Source of the DNA: Berkiella sp050247135
GTDB lineage: Bacteria > Pseudomonadota > Gammaproteobacteria > Berkiellales > Berkiellaceae
Assembly: GCA_050247135.1 (NCBI GenBank)
Contig: JBFWUT010000001.1
Span: 1-64,000 of the forward strand
DNA: 64,000 nt
Direction of reading: 5' to 3'
Part shown: positions 51,704 through 60,651 of the stretch, piece by piece
How positions within the stretch are numbered: the stretch's first letter is position 1
Layout of the letters: each line of letters opens with the position of its first letter
Position numbers and translations under genes: made by a program
The notes under the pieces: generated by a model
Seen by the model: only the letters and a program-made list of their open reading frames with translations
What the model was told of the DNA's origin: nothing
The model's database searches: none

Positions 51704-52726
51704 ATGACCAAGCTGTTTGATGTGGCCATTTTGGGAGCAACAGGTGTAGTTGGTGAAGCGCTCTTGTCGATATTAGCGCAGCGTTCTTTTCCTGTTGGCA
51801 AACTTTATCCTTTGGCGAGTGCACGATCAAGCGGTGATACAGTCACCTTCAAAGGGCAGCAATTACTTGTTGAAGATGCAGCCACTTTTGATTTTAAGAA
51901 AGCGCATATAGCTTTCTTTTCAGCGGGAGCATGCGTTTCAGCAGATTATGCTCCTATAGCAGCTAAAGCAGGGTGCGTGGTGATTGATAATACCTCCCAA
52001 TTTCGTTATGACGCTGATATTCCATTAGTCGTTCCCGAGGTTAACCCGCAAGATATTAGTCTTTATAAGAACCGGCACATTATTGCTAATCCTAATTGTT
52101 CCACCATACAATTGGTTGTTGCCTTGAAACCAATTTATGATGCTGTAGGCATTACGCGAATTAACATTGCTACTTATCAGTCTGTTTCAGGAACTGGAAA
52201 AAAAGCTATTGAAGAACTTACATTGCAAACCAAAGCGGTGTTAGCAGAACAGACACCAGCAATGTCAGTTTATCCTATACCGATTGCTTTTAACTTAATT
52301 CCCCATATCGATATATTTGAAGAGAATGGTTACACGCGCGAAGAAATGAAAATTGTTCGCGAGTCCAAAAAAATTCTTCATGATGAGTCTATTCTGGTTA
52401 ATCCAACGGCGGTGAGAGTGCCTGTATATTGTGGTCACTCTGAAGCCGTTCATATTGAGACCAAAACAAAATTAACCAAAGCACAAGCCATCGCTTTATT
52501 GAAGGGGGCGCCTGGCATCATCGTCAAAGATCAAGAAGTAGATGGCCAGTACCCTAGCCCACTTCTGGAAGGGGATGGTCAAGACGCTGTGTATGTGGGG
52601 CGAATCAGAGAAGACATCTCCCATCCGAATGGGCTAAACCTTTGGGTGGTGGCTGATAATATCCGCAAGGGAGCGGCGTTAAATAGTATACAAATTGCGG
52701 AAATACTGGTAAGAGATTATTTATAA
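51704..52726 (+). CDS. asd: Aspartate-semialdehyde dehydrogenase
   Basis: Makes aspartate semialdehyde, precursor of diaminopimelate, lysine, threonine and methionine. NADP-binding GATGVVGEAL at the N terminus, nucleophile Cys132 in NPNCSTIQ, and the substrate-binding segment VPVYCGHSEAVHIE are visible. The 340-residue length fits the shorter Asd type. An AGAGGAAG ribosome site precedes the ATG. asd followed by fimV is the arrangement known in Pseudomonas and Legionella. Confidence 0.96.
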   Translation: MTKLFDVAILGATGVVGEALLSILAQRSFPVGKLYPLASARSSGDTVTFKGQQLLVEDAATFDFKKAHIAFFSAGACVSADYAPIAAKAGCVVIDNTSQFRYDADIPLVVPEVNPQDISLYKNRHIIANPNCSTIQLVVALKPIYDAVGITRINIATYQSVSGTGKKAIEELTLQTKAVLAEQTPAMSVYPIPIAFNLIPHIDIFEENGYTREEMKIVRESKKILHDESILVNPTAVRVPVYCGHSEAVHIETKTKLTKAQAIALLKGAPGIIVKDQEVDGQYPSPLLEGDGQDAVYVGRIREDISHPNGLNLWVVADNIRKGAALNSIQIAEILVRDYL

Positions 52727-52949
52727 AACTATAGTTAGAGTTAGTTTAAGTTATAACACCTACATTGATATGTAAGTAAAATAACTAAATTAAATGGATG
52801 AAGATTATCATGAATACTCAAGTCCATTTGACTTTAGGCCAAGGGGTGAACAACCGGAGTGTGTTTTAGGATACATGAGGATTGTAAGAGCCCGTAGCTA
52901 ACAACGTATAACGTCAAATAGAGAAGAGTATACGAACAAGGAGTGTTGT

Positions 52950-55427
52950 GTGGGGAAACATGTGACAAAGCTATTTTCGACCATTGCGTCGTCTTTAGCG
53001 TTTGCGCTTGTTCCTGTGGTTGCTTATGCCATTGGGCTTGGTAACATCGTGCTCCATTCTCATCTTAACGAGCCTTTGGATGCAGAAATTGCACTCAAAG
53101 ATCTAAAAGGGGTTGAGCCGAACGATGTCATTGCGACAGTTGCTGATCAGCAAGCTTATGAAGAAGCCGGGTTGCAACCAATAGGTTGGTTAACTTCTAT
53201 TATGTTTCAGGTTGTTAAGGACGAAGTCGCAGGTCGCCCGGTTTTAAAATTGGTTACCAAAGACGTTGTGAAAGATCCATTTGTCGATCTCCTTATTGAA
53301 GTGAAATGGCCAGGTGGCAGGTTACTCAGAGAATATACCTTATTACTTGATCCACCTAAGTCGGTGATCCCCTCGATCAAAACGATCCAAAAAAAACAAA
53401 AAATTATCCCAGTCATCGGTGCTCACACTGAAAAAAAAATACGTAAAGAAGAATTCCCCGACACATGTCAGCCCAATATGACTCGGCATGTTGAGACAAT
53501 GCCAGGGGGGACATATGGACCTATTAGCGATGAGAGTCTTTGGAGCATTGCCAAAAGTCTTTCTTTGAATACGCACAGTAATGTCCATCAAGCTGTTATG
53601 GCGATAGCAGAAAAAAACCCTCATGCCTTTCGAGATGGTAATATTAACTATATGCTCAGTGGTGCCGTGTTGAAATTGCCTGATAAGGCGGAGCTGGAAA
53701 GCTATTCAATCGAGCAATCTCAATATTACATTGCTATGCAAGGACAAACGCCCCACCATGAGCCGCGCAAAGCGCCATCTATGCACATAGCAACTGCTTC
53801 TGTAAAACCCTTATCGCCTAAACCACAAAAAGCGCTCAAGCTGGTGGCACCCGTACAGTCATTGTCATCTGCTGCCAAGGTTAATGCAGATGCGCCCGTT
53901 AAAACAGAAAATCAAACTGTGTTATCGGAACGTTTGACCTTGATAGAAGAAGCCATTGATACGCTCAAGCGCAATAACGAAGACATGACAAGAAAAAATC
54001 TGTCGTTACAAAACCAAAACCAGTCACTTGAAAAATTACTTTCGATGAAAGATGACGAAATCAAAAAATTGGTTGATATGGTTAAGCAACCCAATACGAC
54101 CCAAACAGTGGAAAATACACAGGGACAATTTGCTGTAGCAGTATCTGATCTTCCGCAAAAATCTGCACAAGTGGGGCTAGATGAACCAATGTTAGCTCAG
54201 ATGGCGCCGCCAAAAGCCCCTGAGCCTAATCCCAATCAAGCTCCCGTTCCACCTGCTACACCTGAGCAAAAGGAGCTAAAAGGGGCAAATGAGCAGTTAG
54301 TGGTACCGAATCTGGCTGAAAATGAAGTTAAACCAAATACTATTAAAGTCGATAATATTGCTTCTCACAGTCAACCACAAAATAAAGTGATTACTGCAGA
54401 CGATACTTCTGTATCAGCACCGCAAAAGGCGTCAGTAACTAATGATTTAGAAAAACCAACAAGTAACTCGTTGTTGTTATTCTTACTATTATCCTTGAGT
54501 GCGATGCTGTTGGTGCTCGCTTGGTTCCGTCGTAACGTCATATTGGCTTTTGTTGAGGCGTCTTTACAGGGATTGTTTACAAAATCAGAACCAGTTGCTG
54601 CTCTAGGCTCAGGCCAGGAAGTGGCAAATTATGGGATGCACTTTGACTTAGATCGAGCACTTGATGCTATTTCAGCTCAAGAGAAAAAATTCAAGAAAAC
54701 GGGACAGACAGCCAAAATAATCAAAGAAAGCTTTGATAGTGAAGGTACGTTCGAGGCAAAATTTGCTGATGTCGAAGAATGCATTTCATATGAGCGATTT
54801 GGGCAAGCTGAAAAAATTCTTAAAGAAATCTTACAGCAAAAACCAGATGAATGGGTTGCAATATATAAATTACTAGAACTCTATGTGTTGACTGAGAAAT
54901 ATAATGAATTTATTAGAATGTTTGAGGGATTGTCAGAGGATTTAAAAGATATTTCACCTCGCATTTGGTCTAAAATTGAAACATTGCGTCAAAAAGTTAC
55001 CAATGAATCTGTTCGCGTACCAACCCATGAGAGGCAGCATGAAGCCCCTAATGCAAACGTAATTGCGCCTACCAAAGTTTCAAAAGAGAGAAAACCGCTT
55101 GAATTAGAGCCAATTCCTAATCCAAATGAGCAAAGTTTGAAAATGCCAGAGGTAGAAGAGTCTTATGAGCCAAAGACCGCACCACAGGCAGTAGAAAGCG
55201 ACAGTATTAATATCGATGCGCTACCGTCAGTGAATCTAGCCTCCAAAGAAGATCCAAAGCTAGCAAATAATACGCAGGATATTCAAAGAGCGCAGATTGC
55301 TCTAGCGAAAGCTTATATCGATATGGGTGAATTTGCCGACGCAAAAGAACTCTTAAATGACCTCAAAAAAGAAGCTTCTGGTGATTATTTGCAGCAAATT
55401 GAAGCGCTCCTAGAAAGTATTTCTTAA
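52950..55427 (+). CDS. fimV: FimV-like pilus/polarity protein
   Basis: Inner-membrane protein that binds peptidoglycan and organises type IV pili and polar complexes. The 825-residue protein starts at a GTG with AAGGAG upstream. Order: signal or membrane segment (about 10-27), FimV N-terminal domain (LGNIVLHSHLNEPLDAEI onward to about 130), LysM-like domain (about 165-230), a Pro/Lys-rich linker with coiled coil (about 325-365), one membrane helix (about 507-525) and a cytoplasmic TPR-type C terminus (about 610-660 and 770-825). Fits with pilZ and comEC for a pilus-based uptake system. The 222 bases upstream hold no clear gene or strong promoter. Confidence 0.9.
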   Translation: MGKHVTKLFSTIASSLAFALVPVVAYAIGLGNIVLHSHLNEPLDAEIALKDLKGVEPNDVIATVADQQAYEEAGLQPIGWLTSIMFQVVKDEVAGRPVLKLVTKDVVKDPFVDLLIEVKWPGGRLLREYTLLLDPPKSVIPSIKTIQKKQKIIPVIGAHTEKKIRKEEFPDTCQPNMTRHVETMPGGTYGPISDESLWSIAKSLSLNTHSNVHQAVMAIAEKNPHAFRDGNINYMLSGAVLKLPDKAELESYSIEQSQYYIAMQGQTPHHEPRKAPSMHIATASVKPLSPKPQKALKLVAPVQSLSSAAKVNADAPVKTENQTVLSERLTLIEEAIDTLKRNNEDMTRKNLSLQNQNQSLEKLLSMKDDEIKKLVDMVKQPNTTQTVENTQGQFAVAVSDLPQKSAQVGLDEPMLAQMAPPKAPEPNPNQAPVPPATPEQKELKGANEQLVVPNLAENEVKPNTIKVDNIASHSQPQNKVITADDTSVSAPQKASVTNDLEKPTSNSLLLFLLLSLSAMLLVLAWFRRNVILAFVEASLQGLFTKSEPVAALGSGQEVANYGMHFDLDRALDAISAQEKKFKKTGQTAKIIKESFDSEGTFEAKFADVEECISYERFGQAEKILKEILQQKPDEWVAIYKLLELYVLTEKYNEFIRMFEGLSEDLKDISPRIWSKIETLRQKVTNESVRVPTHERQHEAPNANVIAPTKVSKERKPLELEPIPNPNEQSLKMPEVEESYEPKTAPQAVESDSINIDALPSVNLASKEDPKLANNTQDIQRAQIALAKAYIDMGEFADAKELLNDLKKEASGDYLQQIEALLESIS

Positions 55428-55470
55428 AAGCTAGCCTCACAGCCCGACCTATAGCCAAACTTGACCGCCT

Positions 55471-55489
55471 GTCCCATGTCCTATGGGAC
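55471..55489 (+). other. Short hairpin in the fimV-downstream region
   Basis: GTCCCAT (55471-55477), loop GTCCT and ATGGGAC (55483-55489) form a perfect 7-base-pair stem with no T run after it. It may be the first structural element of the 3' UTR or RNA that ends at 55704. Confidence 0.5.
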
Positions 55490-55599
55490 AATATTCGCAT
55501 GGCTTTCGATATGTTTTAATAACCTTAAGTCGGCAGAGATCGACAGGCGTAACGATAAAAGTAGGGGTTTATAATAATAAAAAAATACGCTTAGGAATC

Positions 55600-55653
55600 A
55601 ATAATAACAACAAGGATAATAATAAAAAAAATAATAATAAGAAAACAAAGAAC
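55600..55653 (+). repeat. A-rich (A-R-N)n tract, candidate Hfq-binding site
   Basis: Reading triplets from 55600, 16 of 18 fit A-purine-any (AAT, AAC, AAG, AAA), the RNA motif bound by the distal face of Hfq. A shorter AAT/AAA run lies at 55573-55584. The tract sits just before a strong terminator in the 470-base gap 55428-55897, which otherwise holds no convincing gene; the 94-residue open frame across it is low-complexity and runs through the terminator. Confidence 0.5.
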
Positions 55654-55667
55654 CTTCGGGGGAAAAT

Positions 55668-55704
55668 GCCTGAGTGTAGGTACAACACTCAGGCTTTCTT
55701 TTTT
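55668..55704 (+). terminator. Strong rho-independent terminator downstream of fimV
   Basis: Perfect 10-base-pair stem (arms 55668-55677 and 55685-55694), 7-base loop, then TTTCTTTTTT. It lies 241 bases after the fimV stop, so it ends either a long fimV 3' UTR or a separate small RNA. Confidence 0.88.
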
Positions 55705-55897
55705 GCTCTTGCTATTTTGCCTTTAGGCGTTGTTGCCCGTGCCCATCTCACAACAGTCATTTGTTAGCTCTACACACTCCACTAAGAATACTTGGCGGCT
55801 GTTTGTTCTTTCATTTTTTAGCCAGAACCGAGCATTACCACTCTCTTTATTCTATAGTTAGAAAGGCGACTATATAAAGTGCGTACAAGGAGAGCCA

Positions 55898-57559
55898 GTG
55901 TTAGTAGATCCTCTGGGTAAAAAATCAGGCGATGTAAAAGTCCCCGTGATTCAGAATTCACAAATAGCACGAATGTTGCCTTTTTGGTGCGAGAGTTCTT
56001 TGTCCTTTGATCTTTATGATAAATCATTTGCTTGGCTTGCCACCAAAGATATTCTGCCTGTTTTAGCGCCGCACTGGGTTGAAGTTCCCATTGAAGAAGA
56101 AATTGCGCTTTTGGATGAAGATCACGTACTGGAAGTTTCCGTACCAGTTCTCAATTTGTCTGATTTGCTACCTAACACTCTTTTCTCTGCCTCTCCGTTA
56201 GCCGCTAAAATTGTGGGATTTAATGGTTATGCCGCCAAAGGAAACCATCGCCTTATTGATAATTTTCCGTTAGCGGATTTTTGCAAAGTAACGGATATCG
56301 CGGGCAATCAATATGAAGTTGTGATCAATAAAGAGGGTAAGATTGAATTACCAGAAGAGGGGGTAGGACTTTTTTCTATTCCTGCAGTATTAACCTTCAT
56401 TTTTAGTGAAAGACAGGTAAAGCGAGGCCAAGGGCTGGAAGACTGTCAATCTCAAGGTTTAGAAAAAAATAAACTTTATCTATTCCCGCCAAGTCATACC
56501 AGTCAAAATTTTACCATGCATATTTGTGTGAGTCATTTAGACAAAAATCATAAAAGAATTGTTGATACGGTTCGAAAAGTATCAATTGAATTTCAAGAAA
56601 CAATGGTGAACCATAAGCAAGCCACCACTAAAATTAATCGATTGCATGAAAAATCCCCTAATCTGATGTCTGTAGAAATTGATCTGTCTTTTGATAGATT
56701 AATTGATTTTCCTTTCCCTTATGCTCTTAATGTTACTTTGGATCAACGCGATAAGGCCAAATACAGTTTAGTTGATTCTAAAATGTCAGATTTACCTGAG
56801 GTGACTCGCGGCTGGATGCAACACCCGGTATTTCCATTTGTATTCACTAAATATTTTGGGCTGAGTGCTAGAACTTTAACGACCATAGCAAAAAAAGTGT
56901 ATACCCAACAAGATTTGATCCGAGATTATTTGCAAGGTGATAGACTTGGTTTTTCAAGGCAAAGAGGATATAACGATTTTCTGCTGAGAACAGAAAGTTT
57001 GAGTCGTTTGTATACACTGCTAATTGATGAGTTGGTTTATCAACGTTTGACCAAAGAGTTTTTACTTGAGAGGGCAACTGCGGACAGGTTAATGACTTTA
57101 GATTTTAATCAAATCTCGGTGGATTTTCATGACAGTGTGGTGCTTAATCAATTGCATGCTGAGATACTAGAAGGGCAGTTCTATCATTTTTATGAATTGT
57201 TTTCACGCTCTGACAGCTTGAAAGAATTTCTTTATTTAAATCAGGCACCTCTTCAACAAACCGATCCCATCATACAAGTTGATATTGTTCCTCAGGTGAG
57301 CCTCTCTACCTATGTCGAACCTTTAGATGAAATTAATCCTTCTCAGGACCAAGCTATCACCAAGGGATATGCAACCTCAACAGCGCTGAATTCTGCTTAT
57401 CTTGCAGCTAAGATCCGCCAAGAAAAACTCTCGGAGCTGATGAGTGCTAGCACCCCGGTGAACCCTGCCAATACGAATAATGAAGGGGCTGCTCCTTCTG
57501 CCGGCCTTGATGCTAAAAGTACTGACTCTTGGTATAATACTCCCCCTCGTTCTAGATAA
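55898..57559 (+). CDS. Orphan 553-residue protein between fimV and truA
   Basis: Unrecognised. Starts at GTG with AAGGAGA just upstream. No signal peptide, no membrane helix and no enzyme motif that I can name. Residues 1-200 contain several hydrophobic strand-like segments (VLEVSVPVLNLSDLL, VGLFSIPAVLTFIF); 330-470 look helical (TLLIDELVYQRLTKEFLLER); the last 60 are Ala, Ser, Asn and Pro rich and disordered. It is inserted in an otherwise conserved fimV-truA junction, after a terminator, and truA follows after 20 bases. Size, solubility and flexible C terminus would suit a secreted effector, but this is inference. Confidence 0.6.
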   Translation: MLVDPLGKKSGDVKVPVIQNSQIARMLPFWCESSLSFDLYDKSFAWLATKDILPVLAPHWVEVPIEEEIALLDEDHVLEVSVPVLNLSDLLPNTLFSASPLAAKIVGFNGYAAKGNHRLIDNFPLADFCKVTDIAGNQYEVVINKEGKIELPEEGVGLFSIPAVLTFIFSERQVKRGQGLEDCQSQGLEKNKLYLFPPSHTSQNFTMHICVSHLDKNHKRIVDTVRKVSIEFQETMVNHKQATTKINRLHEKSPNLMSVEIDLSFDRLIDFPFPYALNVTLDQRDKAKYSLVDSKMSDLPEVTRGWMQHPVFPFVFTKYFGLSARTLTTIAKKVYTQQDLIRDYLQGDRLGFSRQRGYNDFLLRTESLSRLYTLLIDELVYQRLTKEFLLERATADRLMTLDFNQISVDFHDSVVLNQLHAEILEGQFYHFYELFSRSDSLKEFLYLNQAPLQQTDPIIQVDIVPQVSLSTYVEPLDEINPSQDQAITKGYATSTALNSAYLAAKIRQEKLSELMSASTPVNPANTNNEGAAPSAGLDAKSTDSWYNTPPRSR

Positions 57560-57579
57560 GCTTTGATAAATACCTAAGT

Positions 57580-58383
57580 ATGCAACGAATTGCTCTGGGG
57601 GTGGAGTATGATGGGAGTCGCTATTTTGGCTGGCAACGTCAACTCAATAACCCTTCAATCCAACAATGTTTAGAGGATGCCATCAGTAAAGTGGCTGATC
57701 ATTCTGTGACCGTATTTTGCGCCGGGCGAACGGATACGGGTGTACATGCGAGTAATCAAGTTGTCCATTTTGAAACGCCTGCTATTCGAGCTGCCATTGC
57801 TTGGGTACGGGGTGTGAATAGCTATTTGCCTTTGGACATTCGTGTTTGTTGGATGCATGAAGTCTCGAACGATTTTGACGCAAGAAAATCGGCTTTATCC
57901 CGGCGTTATTGTTACGTGATGGTAAATCGTGCCGTAAGTCCAGGTATCATGCGTCAGGGGGTTACTTGGGTCTTACCTCGCCTTAATATCGAAGCAATGC
58001 AAAGGGCTGCAGAATACTTAATCGGTAAACATGATTTCAGCTCCTTTCGAGGAGCCCATTGCCAGGCTAAAACCGCAACCCGCACTATTCAGACAATTAA
58101 AATCCATTCTTTTGGCGATAATATCATCCTTGATATCACTGCCAATGCGTTTTTATACCATATGGTGCGTAATATCGTTGGTACCCTAATGATGGTGGGG
58201 CAGGGCAAATGTGAAGAGTCCTGGGTTAAGGATGTCCTAGAGGCAAAGGATCGGCGCTTAGCGGGTCATACAGCGCCTGCATCAGGGTTATATTTAGTAG
58301 ATGTTAGATATCCAAGTCATTTTCAGTTGCCTGCTCCCGTCAGAATGCCTTGGTTTTTTGTCCCTTCGCTACTAGCAACTTAG
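57580..58383 (+). CDS. truA: tRNA pseudouridine(38-40) synthase TruA
   Basis: Makes pseudouridine at positions 38-40 of the tRNA anticodon arm. The catalytic Asp52 lies in GRTDTGVHA, and the N terminus ALGVEYDGSRYFGWQRQ and MVRNIVGTL segment are typical. The 267-residue length is normal. Downstream is accD, without the trpF (and trpB/trpA) genes that often stand between in related genomes. Confidence 0.96.
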   Translation: MQRIALGVEYDGSRYFGWQRQLNNPSIQQCLEDAISKVADHSVTVFCAGRTDTGVHASNQVVHFETPAIRAAIAWVRGVNSYLPLDIRVCWMHEVSNDFDARKSALSRRYCYVMVNRAVSPGIMRQGVTWVLPRLNIEAMQRAAEYLIGKHDFSSFRGAHCQAKTATRTIQTIKIHSFGDNIILDITANAFLYHMVRNIVGTLMMVGQGKCEESWVKDVLEAKDRRLAGHTAPASGLYLVDVRYPSHFQLPAPVRMPWFFVPSLLAT

Positions 58384-58464
58384 CGCAGCTTATTTTTCTT
58401 ACTGGCATTGGTTGCGTTATTTTAGGTAAACTCCACTGCAAGTAAGTTAGGGGTAACGAATTTT

Positions 58465-59334
58465 ATGAGTTGGTTTCAGAAATTATTTCCTGCCAAGGTT
58501 CGTTCTTCTTCGGTAAAGAAGAAATCGATACCTGAAGGGCTTTGGACAAAATGCCAGGCATGTAGTGCGGTTTTGTTTAAAGCAGAGCTGGAAAGGAATT
58601 ATGACGTTTGTCCTAAATGTGATTATCACAACCGTATAAGTGCACGTAAGCGCATAGAGCAATTCCTTGATAAAGGAAGCCGTGAAGAGATAGGCGCCGA
58701 TCTAGAGCCAGTAGACAGACTCAGATTTAAGGACACCAAGCGGTATCGTGATAGGCTCAGTGCCGCACAAAAGGAAACAGGTGAAAAGGACGCATTGGTC
58801 GTCATGAAGGGCTCTTTACACAATAAGCCTATTGTCGTTGCAGCCTTTGAGTTTAATTTTATTGGTGGCTCAATGGGAACTGTCGTTGGTAAGCGCTTTG
58901 TTCAAGCAGTTGAAGCAGCTATCAAAGGCGAAATGCCATTGGTTTGTTTTGCGACATCTGGTGGAGCCAGAATGCAAGAATCTCTTTTATCGCTCATGCA
59001 GATGGCTAAAACAAGCGCGGCGTTATCGAAGCTGGCTGCTGTCAAGTTACCTTATATATCTGTCATGATCGATCCTTGTATGGGTGGAGTCTCTGCTAGC
59101 TTAGCCATGTTAGGCGATATCAACATTGCAGAGCCAAAAGCCTTGATTGGGTTTGCGGGACCCAGAGTGATAGAGCAAACGGTTCGTCAAACATTACCTG
59201 AAGGTTTCCAGCGCAGTGAGTTTCTTTTAGAACACGGCGCCATCGATATGATTATAGATAGGCGAGAGTTGCGTGACCGCATAGCTGCTATTCTTGCAAA
59301 GCTAATGCAATATAAAAGTGAGAGTGTAGCGTGA
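58465..59334 (+). CDS. accD: Acetyl-CoA carboxylase carboxyltransferase subunit beta
   Basis: With AccA it transfers carboxyl from biotin to acetyl-CoA to make malonyl-CoA for fatty acid synthesis. A four-cysteine zinc ribbon (WTKCQACSAVLF and DVCPKCDYH, about residues 28-56) precedes the crotonase-like fold with FATSGGARMQE and MGGVSASLAMLGD. The 289-residue length is normal. Its stop overlaps the GTG start of folC. Confidence 0.97.
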   Translation: MSWFQKLFPAKVRSSSVKKKSIPEGLWTKCQACSAVLFKAELERNYDVCPKCDYHNRISARKRIEQFLDKGSREEIGADLEPVDRLRFKDTKRYRDRLSAAQKETGEKDALVVMKGSLHNKPIVVAAFEFNFIGGSMGTVVGKRFVQAVEAAIKGEMPLVCFATSGGARMQESLLSLMQMAKTSAALSKLAAVKLPYISVMIDPCMGGVSASLAMLGDINIAEPKALIGFAGPRVIEQTVRQTLPEGFQRSEFLLEHGAIDMIIDRRELRDRIAAILAKLMQYKSESVA

Positions 59335-60641
59335 GCTTGATGGATCGCTCTGATCTGGAAGCCTGGTTGGCACATATTGAGCAATCAAGACCACAGCATA
59401 TTATTGAACTTGGTTTAGAACGTGTGAAGGAAGTCGGCGCGGCAGCGAAAGTCTTAGACTTTTCGTGCCCTGTTATCACAGTTGCTGGAACCAATGGCAA
59501 AGGCTCAACAGTCGCTGTTCTTGCCACTCTCTTACAAGCTGCTGGCTTAAACGTTGGAGCTTATACTTCTCCTCATTTATTACGCTTTAACGAGCGGATT
59601 CAAATCAATGGTCAACCTGTTTCAGATGAAGCTTTGTGCGAAGCCTTTGCATCCATTGAGCAGCACGCTTTAAAAGGGCTCACTTTTTTTGAATACACTA
59701 CATTGGCTGCTTTGGCAGTGTTTCACAAAGCCTCTCCTAAATTAGACGTCATTATTCTAGAAGTCGGTTTAGGGGGGAGATTAGATGCGGTGAATGTAAT
59801 TGCCCCAACCTTAGCTGTTTTTACTTCAATCAGTATTGATCATGCCGAGATTTTGGGGGCGACCCGCGAGGCGATTGCACATGAAAAAGCCGGCATCCTA
59901 CGTCCGAATATCCCGGTTGTTGTCAGTGAGCAAGCGTATGTGAGCTCATTGCAAAAAGCTCTGCAAGCTAACCAAAACCCCTACGTTTTAGAGGGTAAGG
60001 ATTTTGAGTTTTCCGATGCCTCATATCAAGAATGGCGCTTCCAAGATAAAGTTATTAAACTGCCAAAATGCAATTTGCCAGAAAATAGTGTTTCAATAGC
60101 TTTAGCTGCCTATACTGTCTTCAGTAAATCATTCTATCAGTTGCCTGATATTAGCGAAGTGATCAACTATATTGAAAACGTAACGATGATGGGCCGCTTC
60201 CAAACGGTACAGGTGGATGGTATTCCTGTGATATTGGATGTGGCGCATAACCCTGCCTCATGCTTGCGATTGGCTCAGAGGCTGAAACAACATACAGATA
60301 GCAAAGTCATAGCAGTATGGGCAAGTTTGCAAGACAAAGACCTGAGCAATATTGTCATACCTATGCTCAGTCGGGTGAGTGAGTGGTTTATCGGTGGTTT
60401 ACATCAGGTTACAAGAAGTGCACCGCCGTCATTGCTAGAACAAACCCTCGAGGCCCAAGGCGCAAAGTGTTTAAGCGCGTATGATAGCTTGCTTGCAGCG
60501 TTTACAGCAGCGTTAAAGCGGTGCAAAGCAGGGGATCATATTGTGGTATTTGGTTCATTTTTTACAGTAAGTAGTGTTCTTAGAACTCTGGTAGATGATC
60601 AATCTTATCGGCATTACGGGTTGATGCGATGTTTATATTAG
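59331..60641 (+). CDS. folC: Bifunctional dihydrofolate synthase/folylpolyglutamate synthase
   Basis: Adds glutamate to dihydropteroate and to folates. Mur-ligase-type P-loop AGTNGKGSTV (about 50-59), LEVGLGGRLDAVN, SIDHAEILG and VILDVAHNPAS are visible. Start is GTG overlapping accD, giving 436 residues. Coupled to accD as in many gammaproteobacteria, and followed by the SPOR gene after ten bases. Confidence 0.95.
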   Translation: MSLMDRSDLEAWLAHIEQSRPQHIIELGLERVKEVGAAAKVLDFSCPVITVAGTNGKGSTVAVLATLLQAAGLNVGAYTSPHLLRFNERIQINGQPVSDEALCEAFASIEQHALKGLTFFEYTTLAALAVFHKASPKLDVIILEVGLGGRLDAVNVIAPTLAVFTSISIDHAEILGATREAIAHEKAGILRPNIPVVVSEQAYVSSLQKALQANQNPYVLEGKDFEFSDASYQEWRFQDKVIKLPKCNLPENSVSIALAAYTVFSKSFYQLPDISEVINYIENVTMMGRFQTVQVDGIPVILDVAHNPASCLRLAQRLKQHTDSKVIAVWASLQDKDLSNIVIPMLSRVSEWFIGGLHQVTRSAPPSLLEQTLEAQGAKCLSAYDSLLAAFTAALKRCKAGDHIVVFGSFFTVSSVLRTLVDDQSYRHYGLMRCLY

Positions 60642-60651
60642 GGATGTTAAC

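Noticed and set aside
52796..52903. A 35-codon open frame upstream of fimV
   Set aside because: No ribosome site and no recognisable features; short frames of this size are expected by chance.
55483..55767. A 94-residue open frame with Asn/Lys runs downstream of fimV
   Set aside because: It has no Shine-Dalgarno site, is low complexity because of the A-rich tract and runs straight through a strong terminator hairpin.
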